Notes under the pieces: generated by a model | What the model was told of the DNA's origin: nothing | Database searches by the model: none | What the model saw: only the letters and a program-made list of their open reading frames with translations | Shown here: in pieces, positions 52,394-60,002 of the stretch | How positions within the stretch are numbered: position 1 is the first letter of the stretch | Layout of the letters: every line of letters begins with the position of its first letter | Translations under genes and position numbers: made by a program | NCBI GenBank assembly: GCA_040255525.1 | Contig: JBDZVD010000006.1 | Span: 65,580 to 129,579, forward strand | Origin: Rugosimonospora sp040255525 | GTDB lineage: Bacteria; Actinomycetota; Actinomycetes; Mycobacteriales; Micromonosporaceae | Direction: 5' to 3' | Length of the DNA: 64,000 bases

Positions 52394-52404
52394 CCCAGTC
52401 TGGC

Positions 52405-52446
52405 CAGGCCCGGAACCTCTCAGCAAGATCGGGAGGGCCGGGCCTG
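52405..52446 (+). terminator. Hairpin downstream of tRNA-Val
   Basis: 9-bp perfect stem CAGGCCCGG / CCGGGCCTG closing a 24-base loop in which CCTC and GAGG can form an inner stem. It begins 12 bases after the tRNA. Confidence 0.55.
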
Positions 52447-52576
52447 ACAGCGTCCCGACCGCGGGCGGCGAGCAGCGGCGGCTCCGGCGATCGGTGAGAA
52501 ACGTCGATGCCGCTCGCTGTCTCTCACGCCGTCGCCGGGGCTTCCCGGCGGCCGTCTCGTGGGTCATCCTGGACGC

Positions 52577-53011
52577 GTGGGCGAGATGATTCCGATGCCA
52601 CACCTGAGCGATGTGTTCGCCGACGTACGGGGCGAAGACCGGACCATGCGGATCAGCCTCCACCCCGGCCGGGCCGGACGTCGCGAAACCGTCGTGGTGT
52701 CGCTGTGGCTGGGCCCGCTGTGCCGCGGATCGTTCCGCATGGCCCCCGGCGACCTGGACCGGATGATGGCGACGCTCGCCGAGATGAGAAGCACGTCCCC
52801 GGCCATGCCCGGTGTGGCGGACTCCGCGGAGCCTGCCGGCGGCCCGGCCGGGACGGCGCAGGGGGCGGCGGGGATGGCTTGCGGGTCGGCAGCGCCGGTG
52901 GATGGTGCGGCGACGGCGCGTGGTGCCGCGGCCGGCGTGCCCGCCGAGGCGACCGGGGTGATTATCGACGCCGGCCAGTGGCCGTCCACACCGGCCGGCC
53001 GGGTCGCGTAG
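52577..53011 (+). CDS. Hypothetical protein with low-complexity tail
   Basis: 144 residues from the GTG at 52577 (an ATG at 52586 also possible). The N-terminal 70 residues are ordered: PHLSDVFADVRGEDRTMRIS, ETVVVSLWLGPLCRGSFRMA, PGDLDRMMATLAEMRS. The remaining half is a low-complexity Ala/Gly/Pro stretch, so the functional part is small. Family not recognised. Confidence 0.55.
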   Translation: MGEMIPMPHLSDVFADVRGEDRTMRISLHPGRAGRRETVVVSLWLGPLCRGSFRMAPGDLDRMMATLAEMRSTSPAMPGVADSAEPAGGPAGTAQGAAGMACGSAAPVDGAATARGAAAGVPAEATGVIIDAGQWPSTPAGRVA

Positions 53012-53146
53012 CGAGGATCCGGGCGAGCGCGCCGGGCAGACGGCCGTTACCTCGGTACCGACACGCGGTCGATCACGGTCCGATTGGCGCGCCTACGATG
53101 ACGCCGATCGAGGTATTCGGACAGATCGGCGTCGAGGAGGCCGGAA

Positions 53147-53479
53147 ATGATCTTCATTACCGCGAAGTTCCGGGTACTGCCGGAGCATGCCGACCAGTGG
53201 CCGCAAATCGCCGGCGCGTTCACCCAGGCGACCCGGGGCGAAGACGGGTGCCTGTGGTTCGACTGGTCGCGCAGTGTCGACGACCCGAACGAGTTCGTGC
53301 TGGTCGAGGCGTTCCGCGACGGAGACGCGGGCGCGGCACACGTCCAGTCTGCGCACTTCAAGGCGGCGCAGGAGCAACTGCCGCGGTACCTCGCCGAGAC
53401 GCCCCGGATCGTCAACATGACGGTCCCGCAGGACGGCTGGTCCGAACTCGGCGAGATGCGGGTGCCGGACCGCGGCTGA
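53147..53479 (+). CDS. Antibiotic biosynthesis monooxygenase-fold protein
   Basis: 110 residues, ATG preceded by GAGGAGG near 53135. ABM-domain signatures: MIFITAKFRVLPEHADQW, GEDGCLWFDWSRSVDDPNEF, VLVEAFRDGDAGAAH and HFKAAQEQLPRYL. This ferredoxin-like dimeric fold is used for quinone-forming monooxygenases or heme degradation enzymes, but many members have unknown substrates. It stands alone. Confidence 0.9.
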   Translation: MIFITAKFRVLPEHADQWPQIAGAFTQATRGEDGCLWFDWSRSVDDPNEFVLVEAFRDGDAGAAHVQSAHFKAAQEQLPRYLAETPRIVNMTVPQDGWSELGEMRVPDRG

Positions 53480-53651
53480 CGGCGACGTACCGGTCGATGA
53501 GCGCCCGGCGGTCGGCGTCGTGGCTCGTCGATGTGGTCCTCGAAGACCGGGGTTTCGCCCAACCGCGCCCGCGCGCGGCAACCCGCTGTTCACCGGCCGG
53601 CGTGCTCTTCAGCGCCTCGGAACGTCGCGCGCGAGTCTAGGCCAGGACCGC

Positions 53652-54956
53652 TCAGCCGGGGAAGGTCAGGTAGTACTGGTCGGCGTAGCCGCCGTTGTAG
53701 GGCTGGGCGTCGATCGCGCCGCCGGCGGTCGTGCTGCCGCCGTACACGTCGACGTACAGGTCGAAGGCGGGGTTCCAGATCAGCGAGCCGTTGGCGGCGG
53801 CGCCGAAGTTGGCCGGCAGCTGCCACAAGTTTTGCGGCACCGGCCAGCAGGGCCACAGGAACAGCTGGCCTCCGGCGTCGCCGAAGGTGGTCACGCACTG
53901 ACCGCTGGCCAGGTTGACGATCTGGTACAGCGAGCCCTGCGGCACCAATCGCCACAACTGGCTGCTCGCGCCGGACGGCGCCTGCTGCGTCACCGCGCCG
54001 CCGGCGCCATCCAGGGTCAGCGAGCTGCGCGAGGCGGGCGCGATCCGGAACGCGGTCTCGTAAGTGATCGTCACCTTCGGGGCATCGGTGGCGAGCGCGT
54101 ACCTGGCGCCCGCGGGCGCGTAACTGGACCCGCCTCCACCGCCGCCGCCCAGATCCACGGAACTGCCGCCGCCGCCGCAGTAGTAGCCGCCGCCCCCGCC
54201 ACCGCCACCGAAACTCTGGCCCCAGTCGCCGGTGCAGTGCGCGTCCGGCCCCTTGTAGGCGATCCGGACGTAGTTGCTGCCCGAGCTGGTGTCGGTGGCG
54301 CCGGTGCCGACCTCGATATCCCAAACCGTGCCAGCGGGCGCCGCGTCGCTGCCAATTGGCGTGCCGGCGTCGCCGCCCCCGCTCGCGCCTCCGGCACCGC
54401 CGCCGCCCGCTGCCACCAGCAGCAGTGCCCCCGAGCCCAGGTCGATCGGCTGGCAGCTGGCTATCGGGCAGGTTTGCAGGTCGCTCGCGCCGCCGCCGCC
54501 GGCCCCGGAGACCGGTGGGGCCCCCACGTTCTCCGCGTCCAAGCCTTCAGACCACCCGCCGCCGGGCTGGCCACCGTTGGCCCCGCCCGGGCCCGGTGCG
54601 TTCTTGGCGAATGTCGCGTTCGCACCGTCGCTGCCGACCTCGGCGTAGATCGTGCTTCCCGGGCTGACCCGCACATCCGCCTCGACCCGGGCGCCGCGAC
54701 CGCCCGGCTTGTACCCGACACCGCCCCGGCCGCCGATCGCGACCACATGGATCAACGTGACCCCCAACGGCACCGTGAACGGGTGCTCACCCACCGTATC
54801 GAACGAGGCCGTCTGCGTCGGGGCACCCACTGTGCCGGCCGACGCCGCCCCTGCCGGCGGGACGACCGCCGCCAGCGCGCCGGTGGCCACCGCCGCGAGC
54901 GCGCTCCAGGCCCGCGCCCTCCCTGTCCTGCCGCACCACCGGCGCTGCTCAGCCAT
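53652..54956 (-). CDS. Secreted Gly-rich protein with ricin-type lectin domain
   Basis: 434 residues. A signal peptide covers about 14-41 (ARAWSALAAVATGALAAVVP, AGAASA-GT). The middle (about 45-300) is very Gly-rich, with AVGGRGGVGYKPGGRGARVE, GGGGAGGASGGGDAG and CGGGGSSVDLGGGGGGGSSY, resembling the Gly-rich fold found in ALK-type receptors and bacterial surface proteins. The C-terminal part (about 305-434) has ricin/QxW features (SSQLWRLVPQGSLYQIVNLA, ASGQCVTTFG, QNLWQLP) implying carbohydrate binding. Probably released or surface-attached. It is convergent with the ABM gene. Confidence 0.85.
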   Translation of the reverse strand: MAEQRRWCGRTGRARAWSALAAVATGALAAVVPPAGAASAGTVGAPTQTASFDTVGEHPFTVPLGVTLIHVVAIGGRGGVGYKPGGRGARVEADVRVSPGSTIYAEVGSDGANATFAKNAPGPGGANGGQPGGGWSEGLDAENVGAPPVSGAGGGGASDLQTCPIASCQPIDLGSGALLLVAAGGGGAGGASGGGDAGTPIGSDAAPAGTVWDIEVGTGATDTSSGSNYVRIAYKGPDAHCTGDWGQSFGGGGGGGGYYCGGGGSSVDLGGGGGGGSSYAPAGARYALATDAPKVTITYETAFRIAPASRSSLTLDGAGGAVTQQAPSGASSQLWRLVPQGSLYQIVNLASGQCVTTFGDAGGQLFLWPCWPVPQNLWQLPANFGAAANGSLIWNPAFDLYVDVYGGSTTAGGAIDAQPYNGGYADQYYLTFPG

Positions 54957-55105
54957 CTCGACACCCCTTGAACGCGAACATCCAACGATGTCGAGCCTGC
55001 GGTTAAGGCACCCCGGCGCGCATCGGGCAACCGCCGTAGCCGCGCTCCTAGGCGCTCCCCGGACCGCCTTAGACCAGATCTAGAAAGACGGAGCCCTGAA
55101 GGCGG

Positions 55106-55137
55106 GACCGCCGGCCACTGATCTCGGGCCGGCGGTC
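55106..55137. terminator. Terminator-like hairpin
   Basis: 11-bp perfect stem GACCGCCGGCC / GGCCGGCGGTC with a ten-base loop, between the TetR remnant and the lectin gene start, both on the minus strand. It could end transcription from upstream before the lectin promoter. Confidence 0.6.
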
Positions 55138-55144
55138 GGCCAGC

Positions 55145-55390
55145 CTAGGGCCTGTCCGAGGCACCGGGCAGCTGGGCCGCGATACCCGCGACGATGATGG
55201 CCAGCCCCAGGTCGAAGTGCTCCGCCGGGTGCGGGGCGGCGAGTTCCTCGGCGGCCGCCAGCAGGCTGGGGTGGTGGCCCGGATCGAGGGCCGCGGCCAG
55301 GCGCGCGCGGGCCGCCGCGCCACCGTCCGGCAGGGCGGCGGCGAGCTGCTCCTCGGTGGCGTGACCGACCACGTAGTAGGTGAGGGTAAT
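55145..55390 (-). pseudogene. C-terminal remnant of a TetR-family regulator
   Basis: The frame ending in TAG at 55145 reads LTYYVVGHATEEQLAAAL, then HHPSLLAAAEELAAPHPAEH and FDLGLAIIVAGIAAQLPG, the usual C-terminal ligand-domain tail of TetR/AcrR (TetR_C) proteins. No N-terminal helix-turn-helix is found upstream; the frame there is unrelated and Arg/Pro-rich. If an internal start such as ATG at 55484 is used, a short protein without DNA-binding domain would result. Confidence 0.6.
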
Positions 55391-55494
55391 GGGAAAGATT
55401 GTCCTGGCTCCGGCAGCGAAGCCGTAGCGGCAGTCTGCGGACCCGCCGCCCGCCGCGCAGCGGGGTGACGGGTCCGCCGCCATGAGCGTGCCGC

Positions 55495-55884
55495 TCAGCC
55501 GGGCGGAGATTCGCGCCCGCCGGTCAGGTCGTCGACCAGGTTCATCTCCGGATCGGCGGCCGCGTGGCGGGCGGCCCGTTCCATGATGAGCTGGCCGAAG
55601 ACCCCGTTGGGGCGCTGGCAGTCCGCGCACATCAGGTTGGCGTCCAGCCGCCTGCCGCCGCAGTGCTCGCAGCGGCCGTTGTCACGCGGGTCGCGGTACT
55701 CGCGCAGTGCCATCATCAGAGCGACCGCGACGGAACCGGTCACCGCCACGTTCGCCTCGCCGCCGGCGGTGCTCACTGCGAGGCGGGCGACGGCCGGGCC
55801 GTCCGAGACCGGCGCGACGGCCTCGATGCGCTCCACGAAGTCGCGCAGCGCGGCGATCAACCGATCCCCGACCGGGGACGTCAT
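55495..55884 (-). CDS. Small protein with Cys-x2-Cys zinc-ribbon-like motif
   Basis: 129 residues from an ATG that overlaps the stop of the LLM gene (ATGA). The first 85 residues are helical and Ala/Val-rich (RLIAALRDFVERIEAVAP). A metal-site-like motif CEHCGGRRLDANLMCADCQ follows at about 93, and the tail is acidic. No signal peptide is seen. The overlap suggests translational coupling with the F420-type oxidoreductase, perhaps as an accessory protein. Family not recognised. Confidence 0.7.
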   Translation of the reverse strand: MTSPVGDRLIAALRDFVERIEAVAPVSDGPAVARLAVSTAGGEANVAVTGSVAVALMMALREYRDPRDNGRCEHCGGRRLDANLMCADCQRPNGVFGQLIMERAARHAAADPEMNLVDDLTGGRESPPG

Positions 55885-56813
55885 GACCCCGCCGGGAACT
55901 GGCTGGCCACCCGCTCGGCGATCACGTCGAGGTGGTCGAGGTCGGACAGGTCCAGGATCTGGAGGAACAGCCGGGTCGCGCCGGCCTCGGCGAACGCCCC
56001 GATCTGGTCGACCACCTGGCTGGGGGTACCGGACAGCGGCGGGGTGCGACCGATCCGCTCGCAGCGGCGGCGCGCCTCCTGTTCGGTACGCCCGACGGTG
56101 ATGGCCTGGGCGGCGGACAGCACCGGGGCGACCCGGCCGGACGCGCTGCGCCCGCACTCCTCGCACGCCGCCGTGACACGCGCGAACGCCTGACGGGTCT
56201 GCTCCAGCGTGCCGAACGGCGCGTTGAATTCGTCGGCGTACCGGGCGGCCAGCGCGGGGGTGCGCTTCGGCCCGTGCCCGCCGACGATGATCGGCGGTCC
56301 ACCGGCCTGGACCGGCTTGGGCAGCGCGGGCGAGCCGGTCAGGGTGTAGTGCTTGCCCTGGAACGTGAAGCGCTGCCCGGCCGGCGTTCGCCACAGGCCG
56401 GTGACGATGGCGAGTTGCTCCTCCAGCCGCTCGAAGCGCTCGCGAACCGGCGGGAACGGGATGCCGTACGCGGTGTGCTCCGCCTCGAACCAGCCGGCGC
56501 CCAGCCCCAACTCCACCCGTCCGCCGCTCATCTGGTCGGCCTGCGCGACCGTGATCGCCAGCGGGCCGGGCAGGCGGAACGTCGCCGAGGTGAGGAGCGT
56601 CCCGAGCCGGATGGTCGAGGTCTGCTCGGCGATGGCGGCCAGCGTCGCCCACGCGTCCGTCGGCCCGGGCAGGCCGTCGCCGGCCCCCATGGACAGGAAG
56701 TGGTCGGACCGGAAGAAGCCGTCGAAGCCCAACTGTTCGGCGTGACGGGCGATCCGGAGCTGATCGGCGTAGGTGGCGCCCTGCTGAGGCTCGACGAAGA
56801 TAACCATGCGCAT
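55881..56813 (-). CDS. LLM-class F420-dependent oxidoreductase
   Basis: 310 residues. Luciferase-like fold: MRMVIFVEPQQGATYADQLR, AEQLGFDGFFRSDHFLSMGA near the start, TIRLGTLLTSATFRLPG, and GRVELGLGAGWFEAEHTAYG. The signature and length fit the F420-dependent subgroup common in actinobacteria, often acting in secondary metabolism or cofactor reduction. The start has no strong ribosome site. It is upstream of and overlaps the Cys-motif gene. Confidence 0.9.
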   Translation of the reverse strand: MRMVIFVEPQQGATYADQLRIARHAEQLGFDGFFRSDHFLSMGAGDGLPGPTDAWATLAAIAEQTSTIRLGTLLTSATFRLPGPLAITVAQADQMSGGRVELGLGAGWFEAEHTAYGIPFPPVRERFERLEEQLAIVTGLWRTPAGQRFTFQGKHYTLTGSPALPKPVQAGGPPIIVGGHGPKRTPALAARYADEFNAPFGTLEQTRQAFARVTAACEECGRSASGRVAPVLSAAQAITVGRTEQEARRRCERIGRTPPLSGTPSQVVDQIGAFAEAGATRLFLQILDLSDLDHLDVIAERVASQFPAGS

Positions 56814-56847
56814 GCCGTTACCTTGTCACGGGCCGCCGGCAGGTGCG

Positions 56848-57906
56848 TCAGGGACCTGCGGGAAGCGCCCAGCCCCGGCCGTGCCCGCCGGGCGGCGCGT
56901 GCCCGCCACCGACCAGACCGACGACGTCGGCCAGCCGGTTGGCGAACCCCCATTCGTTGTCGTACCAGCCGATCACCTTCACGGTGTTGCCGACCACGCT
57001 GGTGAACTCGGCGTCGACGATGCACGACTCGGTCGTGCCGATGATGTCGGAGGAGACGATGGGCTCCTCGGTGTAGCCCAGGTACCCCTTGAGGCTGCCC
57101 TCGGCGGCCGCGGCCAGCGTGGCGTTCACCTCGTCGACGGTGGCCGGCCGGTCGACCTGGAGGTCGAGGTCGGCGATGCACCCGATGATGGCCGGCACCC
57201 GGACGTGCAGGCCCTGGATTTTCCCGGACAGTTCCGGAAACGTCGTGGACAGCGCGTGGATCGAGCCGGGCTTGAGCCGGGCCGGGATCAGGTTCACCGT
57301 GGCGGCCCGGCCCATTCGCAGGTCCCAGTGCGGCGCGTCGTGCAGTGAGCTCTTCGTCGGGTCGAAGGCGTGCACCGTGGTCAGCATGCCGCCGAGCAGA
57401 CCGAGGCTGTGCCGGAGGGTCGTGATGATCGGGGCGGCCGCGCTGCTGGTGCAGCACGCCGGCGAGATGATCCGGTGCCGGGCGGGGTCGAAGTCGGCTT
57501 CGTTGACGCCCATCAGGATGGTCACATCCGGGTCGACCGTCGCGGTGGACACGACCACCCGTGCGGCGCCCGCGTCCAGGTGCCGTCGGGCCTGCGGCGC
57601 CGCGAAGAACTGGCCGGTCGCCTCGACGACGACGTCGACGCCCAGCTCACCCCAGGGCACCTCGCCGGCCTGCCGGCGGTGGAACGACGCGACGGGCCGG
57701 TCGTCGATGACGATGGTGTCGCCCTCGACCAGCACGTCGGAGTCGAGCCGGCCGCGCACCGAGTCGTACCGCAGCAGGTGAGCCTGCGCCCGGGGTTCCG
57801 CGAGGTCGTTGATCGCCACCACGTCGATTTCCGGTCTGTTCCGGCTGACTCGCCAGAATGAGCGACCGATCCGACCGATCCCGTTGATTCCAACGCGAAT
57901 AGTCAT
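56848..57906 (-). CDS. gap: Glyceraldehyde-3-phosphate dehydrogenase paralogue with altered motifs
   Basis: 352 residues from the ATG at 57906 (GGGGGATGCC upstream). The Rossmann motif GINGIGRIGRSFWR and the C-terminal NTVKVIGWYDNEWGFANR are typical GAPDH. The active-site segment, normally SNASCTTN, is SPACCTSS: the catalytic Cys is kept but neighbours differ, and the His-loop is TTVHAFDPTKSS. The phosphate-binding STGAAK block is replaced by ARLKPGS. Thus it probably does not act as the main glycolytic enzyme and may use another substrate or be degenerate. An extended C-terminus (GGGHAPPGGHGRG) is unusual. It is one gene away from the SDR and convergent with nothing. Confidence 0.88.
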   Translation of the reverse strand: MTIRVGINGIGRIGRSFWRVSRNRPEIDVVAINDLAEPRAQAHLLRYDSVRGRLDSDVLVEGDTIVIDDRPVASFHRRQAGEVPWGELGVDVVVEATGQFFAAPQARRHLDAGAARVVVSTATVDPDVTILMGVNEADFDPARHRIISPACCTSSAAAPIITTLRHSLGLLGGMLTTVHAFDPTKSSLHDAPHWDLRMGRAATVNLIPARLKPGSIHALSTTFPELSGKIQGLHVRVPAIIGCIADLDLQVDRPATVDEVNATLAAAAEGSLKGYLGYTEEPIVSSDIIGTTESCIVDAEFTSVVGNTVKVIGWYDNEWGFANRLADVVGLVGGGHAPPGGHGRGWALPAGP

Positions 57907-58050
57907 GGCATCCCCCGCTCCCCCCACCCGAGCATCAGATACGTGCAGCCTAATCGATGCCGCAGGCGCAGCGGGATGGCGAAAATTCGCAGACCATACG
58001 GAGATACTGAGCGAACGGCCGCTGAACCGGCTTAGTTGACCATTCGATGG

Positions 58051-58869
58051 TCAGTGCACCGAGAAGCCGCCGTCGACGAAGATCGTCTGCCCGGTGATAT
58101 GCGCCGAGCCGGCGGAGGCGAGGAACACCGCCACCGCGGCGAAGTCCTCCGGCACACCGTTGCGTCCGACCATGGTGCGCTCGGCCATCGCCCGCGCCCG
58201 TTCCGGATCGGCGAAGATGGCCTCGGTCATCGCGGTGTGCACGACGCCCGGGGAGATGGCGTTACAGCAGACGCCGTAGCGCGACCACGCCTCCGCCTGG
58301 CTGCGGATCAGGCCGGCCACGCCCGCCTTGGACGCGCCGTACCCGCCGCTGTTGCCGTACGCGCGGACCGCCTGCTGCGAGGTGAGCGTGATGATGCGGC
58401 CGAATCCGCGGGCGGCCATGCCCGGACCGAAGTGCTGACCCAGCAGGTACGGCGCGGTGAGGTTGACCGCCATCGTGCGGTCCCAGTCCGCCGTGGTCAG
58501 CTCGGGCAGCGGCGGCCTGATGTTCACCCCGGCCGCGTTGACCAGGATGTCCACCCGCGGCACCCGGGCGGTCAGCTCGGCGATGGCGGCGCGGTCGGCC
58601 AGGTCCACGGCGAGGTGGCGGGCGGTGATGCCCTCGGTGGTCAGTTCCGCGACGGTACGCGCGAGTGCCTCTTGGCGCCGGCCTGGCTCGGCGTGTCTGA
58701 CGCCGCGCGACCAACCAGACGGGCCGTCGCCACGGGCCACCACGATCACCTCGGCGCCGGCCCGGCCGAGCGCCGCCGCGATGGCCCGGCCGATACCGGA
58801 ACTGCCTCCGGTCACCAAGGCGAGCCGGCCGCGCAGACCGAACAGCCGTTCCAGATACCCGTCGATCAC
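58051..58869 (-). CDS. SDR-family oxidoreductase carrying an in-frame repeat insertion
   Basis: 272 residues. Classical SDR: cofactor motif LVTGGSSGIGRAIAAALG near 17, NNAG-equivalent ILVNAAGVN near 107, catalytic Ser in ITLTSQQAV, Tyr-x3-Lys as YGASKAGVAGL near 176, and the C-terminal GQTIFVDGGFSVH. Between VVAR (about 46) and RRQEALA lies an extra stretch GDGPSGWSRGVRHAEPG, encoded by 58681-58731. That stretch matches the translation of the 54-bp repeat array (compare SRRGARRAEP), and without it the protein reads like an ordinary SDR. Its position, in the loop after the second strand, probably tolerates the extra residues. Confidence 0.9.
   Translation of the reverse strand: MIDGYLERLFGLRGRLALVTGGSSGIGRAIAAALGRAGAEVIVVARGDGPSGWSRGVRHAEPGRRQEALARTVAELTTEGITARHLAVDLADRAAIAELTARVPRVDILVNAAGVNIRPPLPELTTADWDRTMAVNLTAPYLLGQHFGPGMAARGFGRIITLTSQQAVRAYGNSGGYGASKAGVAGLIRSQAEAWSRYGVCCNAISPGVVHTAMTEAIFADPERARAMAERTMVGRNGVPEDFAAVAVFLASAGSAHITGQTIFVDGGFSVH
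58683..58718. repeat. Single copy of the 54-bp repeat inside the SDR gene
   Basis: CTGGCT, then a hairpin CGGCGTGTCTGACGCCG at 58689-58705, then CGCGACCAACCAG. The stem differs from the array consensus by C to T on one arm and G to A on the other, keeping the pairing. The outer CTGG/CCAG pair is retained. The extra coding sequence is 51 bp (58681-58731), in frame. Confidence 0.85.
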
Positions 58870-58964
58870 GGATCCATTGTCACCGCCGGCCGGCGACTGT
58901 CACGCCGGCGGTCTTCAGGTGAGCACCGTCACCGCGTGGGTCCACTGTGTACCGCCGGGCGCGG

Positions 58965-59135
58965 CTACTCCCCGGGTGCCCGTGCCGGGCGGTGCGGACC
59001 GGGCCGGGCACCCGAGGGGCGCGAGCCGACCGGCCTCGTGCCGGACGGGTGGGTACCCGCCCACCGGCACGCCGCGCACACAACACGCCAAGACTCGACC
59101 TGCGTCGTACCTCGGTCTAGGTTGTGGTTAGACAT
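58965..59135 (-). CDS. Small Cys-containing protein
   Basis: 56 residues from the ATG at 59135 with GAGGGAG seven bases upstream. It reads MSNHNLDRGTTQVESWRVV, then CAACRWAGTHPSG, and an Arg/Pro/Ser-rich tail. The C-x2-C with a flanking Trp may be a small metal-binding or knuckle motif. The frame lies between the SDR gene and the primase-polymerase gene, on the same strand. No family recognised; confidence rests on the ribosome site and composition. Confidence 0.45.
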   Translation of the reverse strand: MSNHNLDRGTTQVESWRVVCAACRWAGTHPSGTRPVGSRPSGARPGPHRPARAPGE

Positions 59136-59212
59136 GTCGGACTCCCTCGCCATCCCGACTAACGACCGCGAGACCGGCCGGTCGCTGCCGTGCGGGGAGG
59201 ACGGGGCGCAAT

Positions 59213-59818
59213 TCACGCCGCTATGCGCATCCGGGGGTAGGGCGGGGGGTGCCCCAGAGCGGGCAGCACGTCGACGAGTGCGGCCTGTACCCGTGCGGAG
59301 TCCGGCAGTCGCCACCGCGCCTCCGCCGGCGACACCACCCAGCGGATCCGCCCGCCCGGTTCCCGGGTCGGCGGAGCGGGCACCCACGATCCCGATCCGT
59401 GCAGGACGACATCCGTGCGCCCGGCGAGGTCGGGACACAGCTGTGAGCCGGGGCGGACCAGCAGCATCCAGCGTCCCGCCGGGGTCACCGCGATCGGTCC
59501 GTAGCCGGCCGCCTGCGCGATGCCGGCCCCCGGGCAGGCCGCCACCTCCAGCACGTCGAAGGCCAGACCGGTGGGCAGCAGCACGGAGAACGGGCGGCGG
59601 GACCACCACGTGCCCACCACGTCCGGGTCATGGGACACCAGGTCGGAGCGGCCCGGCCGGGCCGGGTGGCAGGCCACGGTGCGGCATCCGGATCCACAGC
59701 AGTAGCGCCCCCGGGCCAGGTAGGCCCCCGGCAGCACATCCCAGCCGTGCTCCGCGTAGGCCAGCGCCGCGCTCTTCAGGCGCACCCGTTCGAACTCGCC
59801 GCGGAATCGTATCCGCAT
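59213..59818 (-). CDS. Primase/polymerase (Prim-Pol) N-terminal-domain protein
   Basis: 201 residues from the ATG at 59818 with GAGGAGGGG upstream. It resembles the bifunctional DNA primase/polymerase N-terminal domain family found in actinomycetes: LKSAALAYAEHGWDVLPGAY, CHPARPGRSDLVSHDPDVVG, TWWSRRPFSVLLPTGLAFDV and WMLLVRPGSQLCP. Only this domain is present, with no helicase part, so the protein may be a regulatory or nucleotide-binding remnant rather than a replicative primase. It is transcribed divergently from the XRE gene across 184 bp. Confidence 0.8.
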   Translation of the reverse strand: MRIRFRGEFERVRLKSAALAYAEHGWDVLPGAYLARGRYCCGSGCRTVACHPARPGRSDLVSHDPDVVGTWWSRRPFSVLLPTGLAFDVLEVAACPGAGIAQAAGYGPIAVTPAGRWMLLVRPGSQLCPDLAGRTDVVLHGSGSWVPAPPTREPGGRIRWVVSPAEARWRLPDSARVQAALVDVLPALGHPPPYPRMRIAA

Positions 59819-60002
59819 CGTTACCCCTCCTCGCGATCGATCCGCGTCACCTGAACGGTCATTCGGTCGTTGCGGCAGGCAAAGAGCAGTTTGAATGTTG
59901 CATTGGACGGTATGGGCAGCGGCCCGTGTGCAGGCGCACTCACAGTGCGACCCGGGGGGGAACCGGTTTGCCGCCGGCCGGCCGAGGGGGAGGGCAGCAA
60001 GC

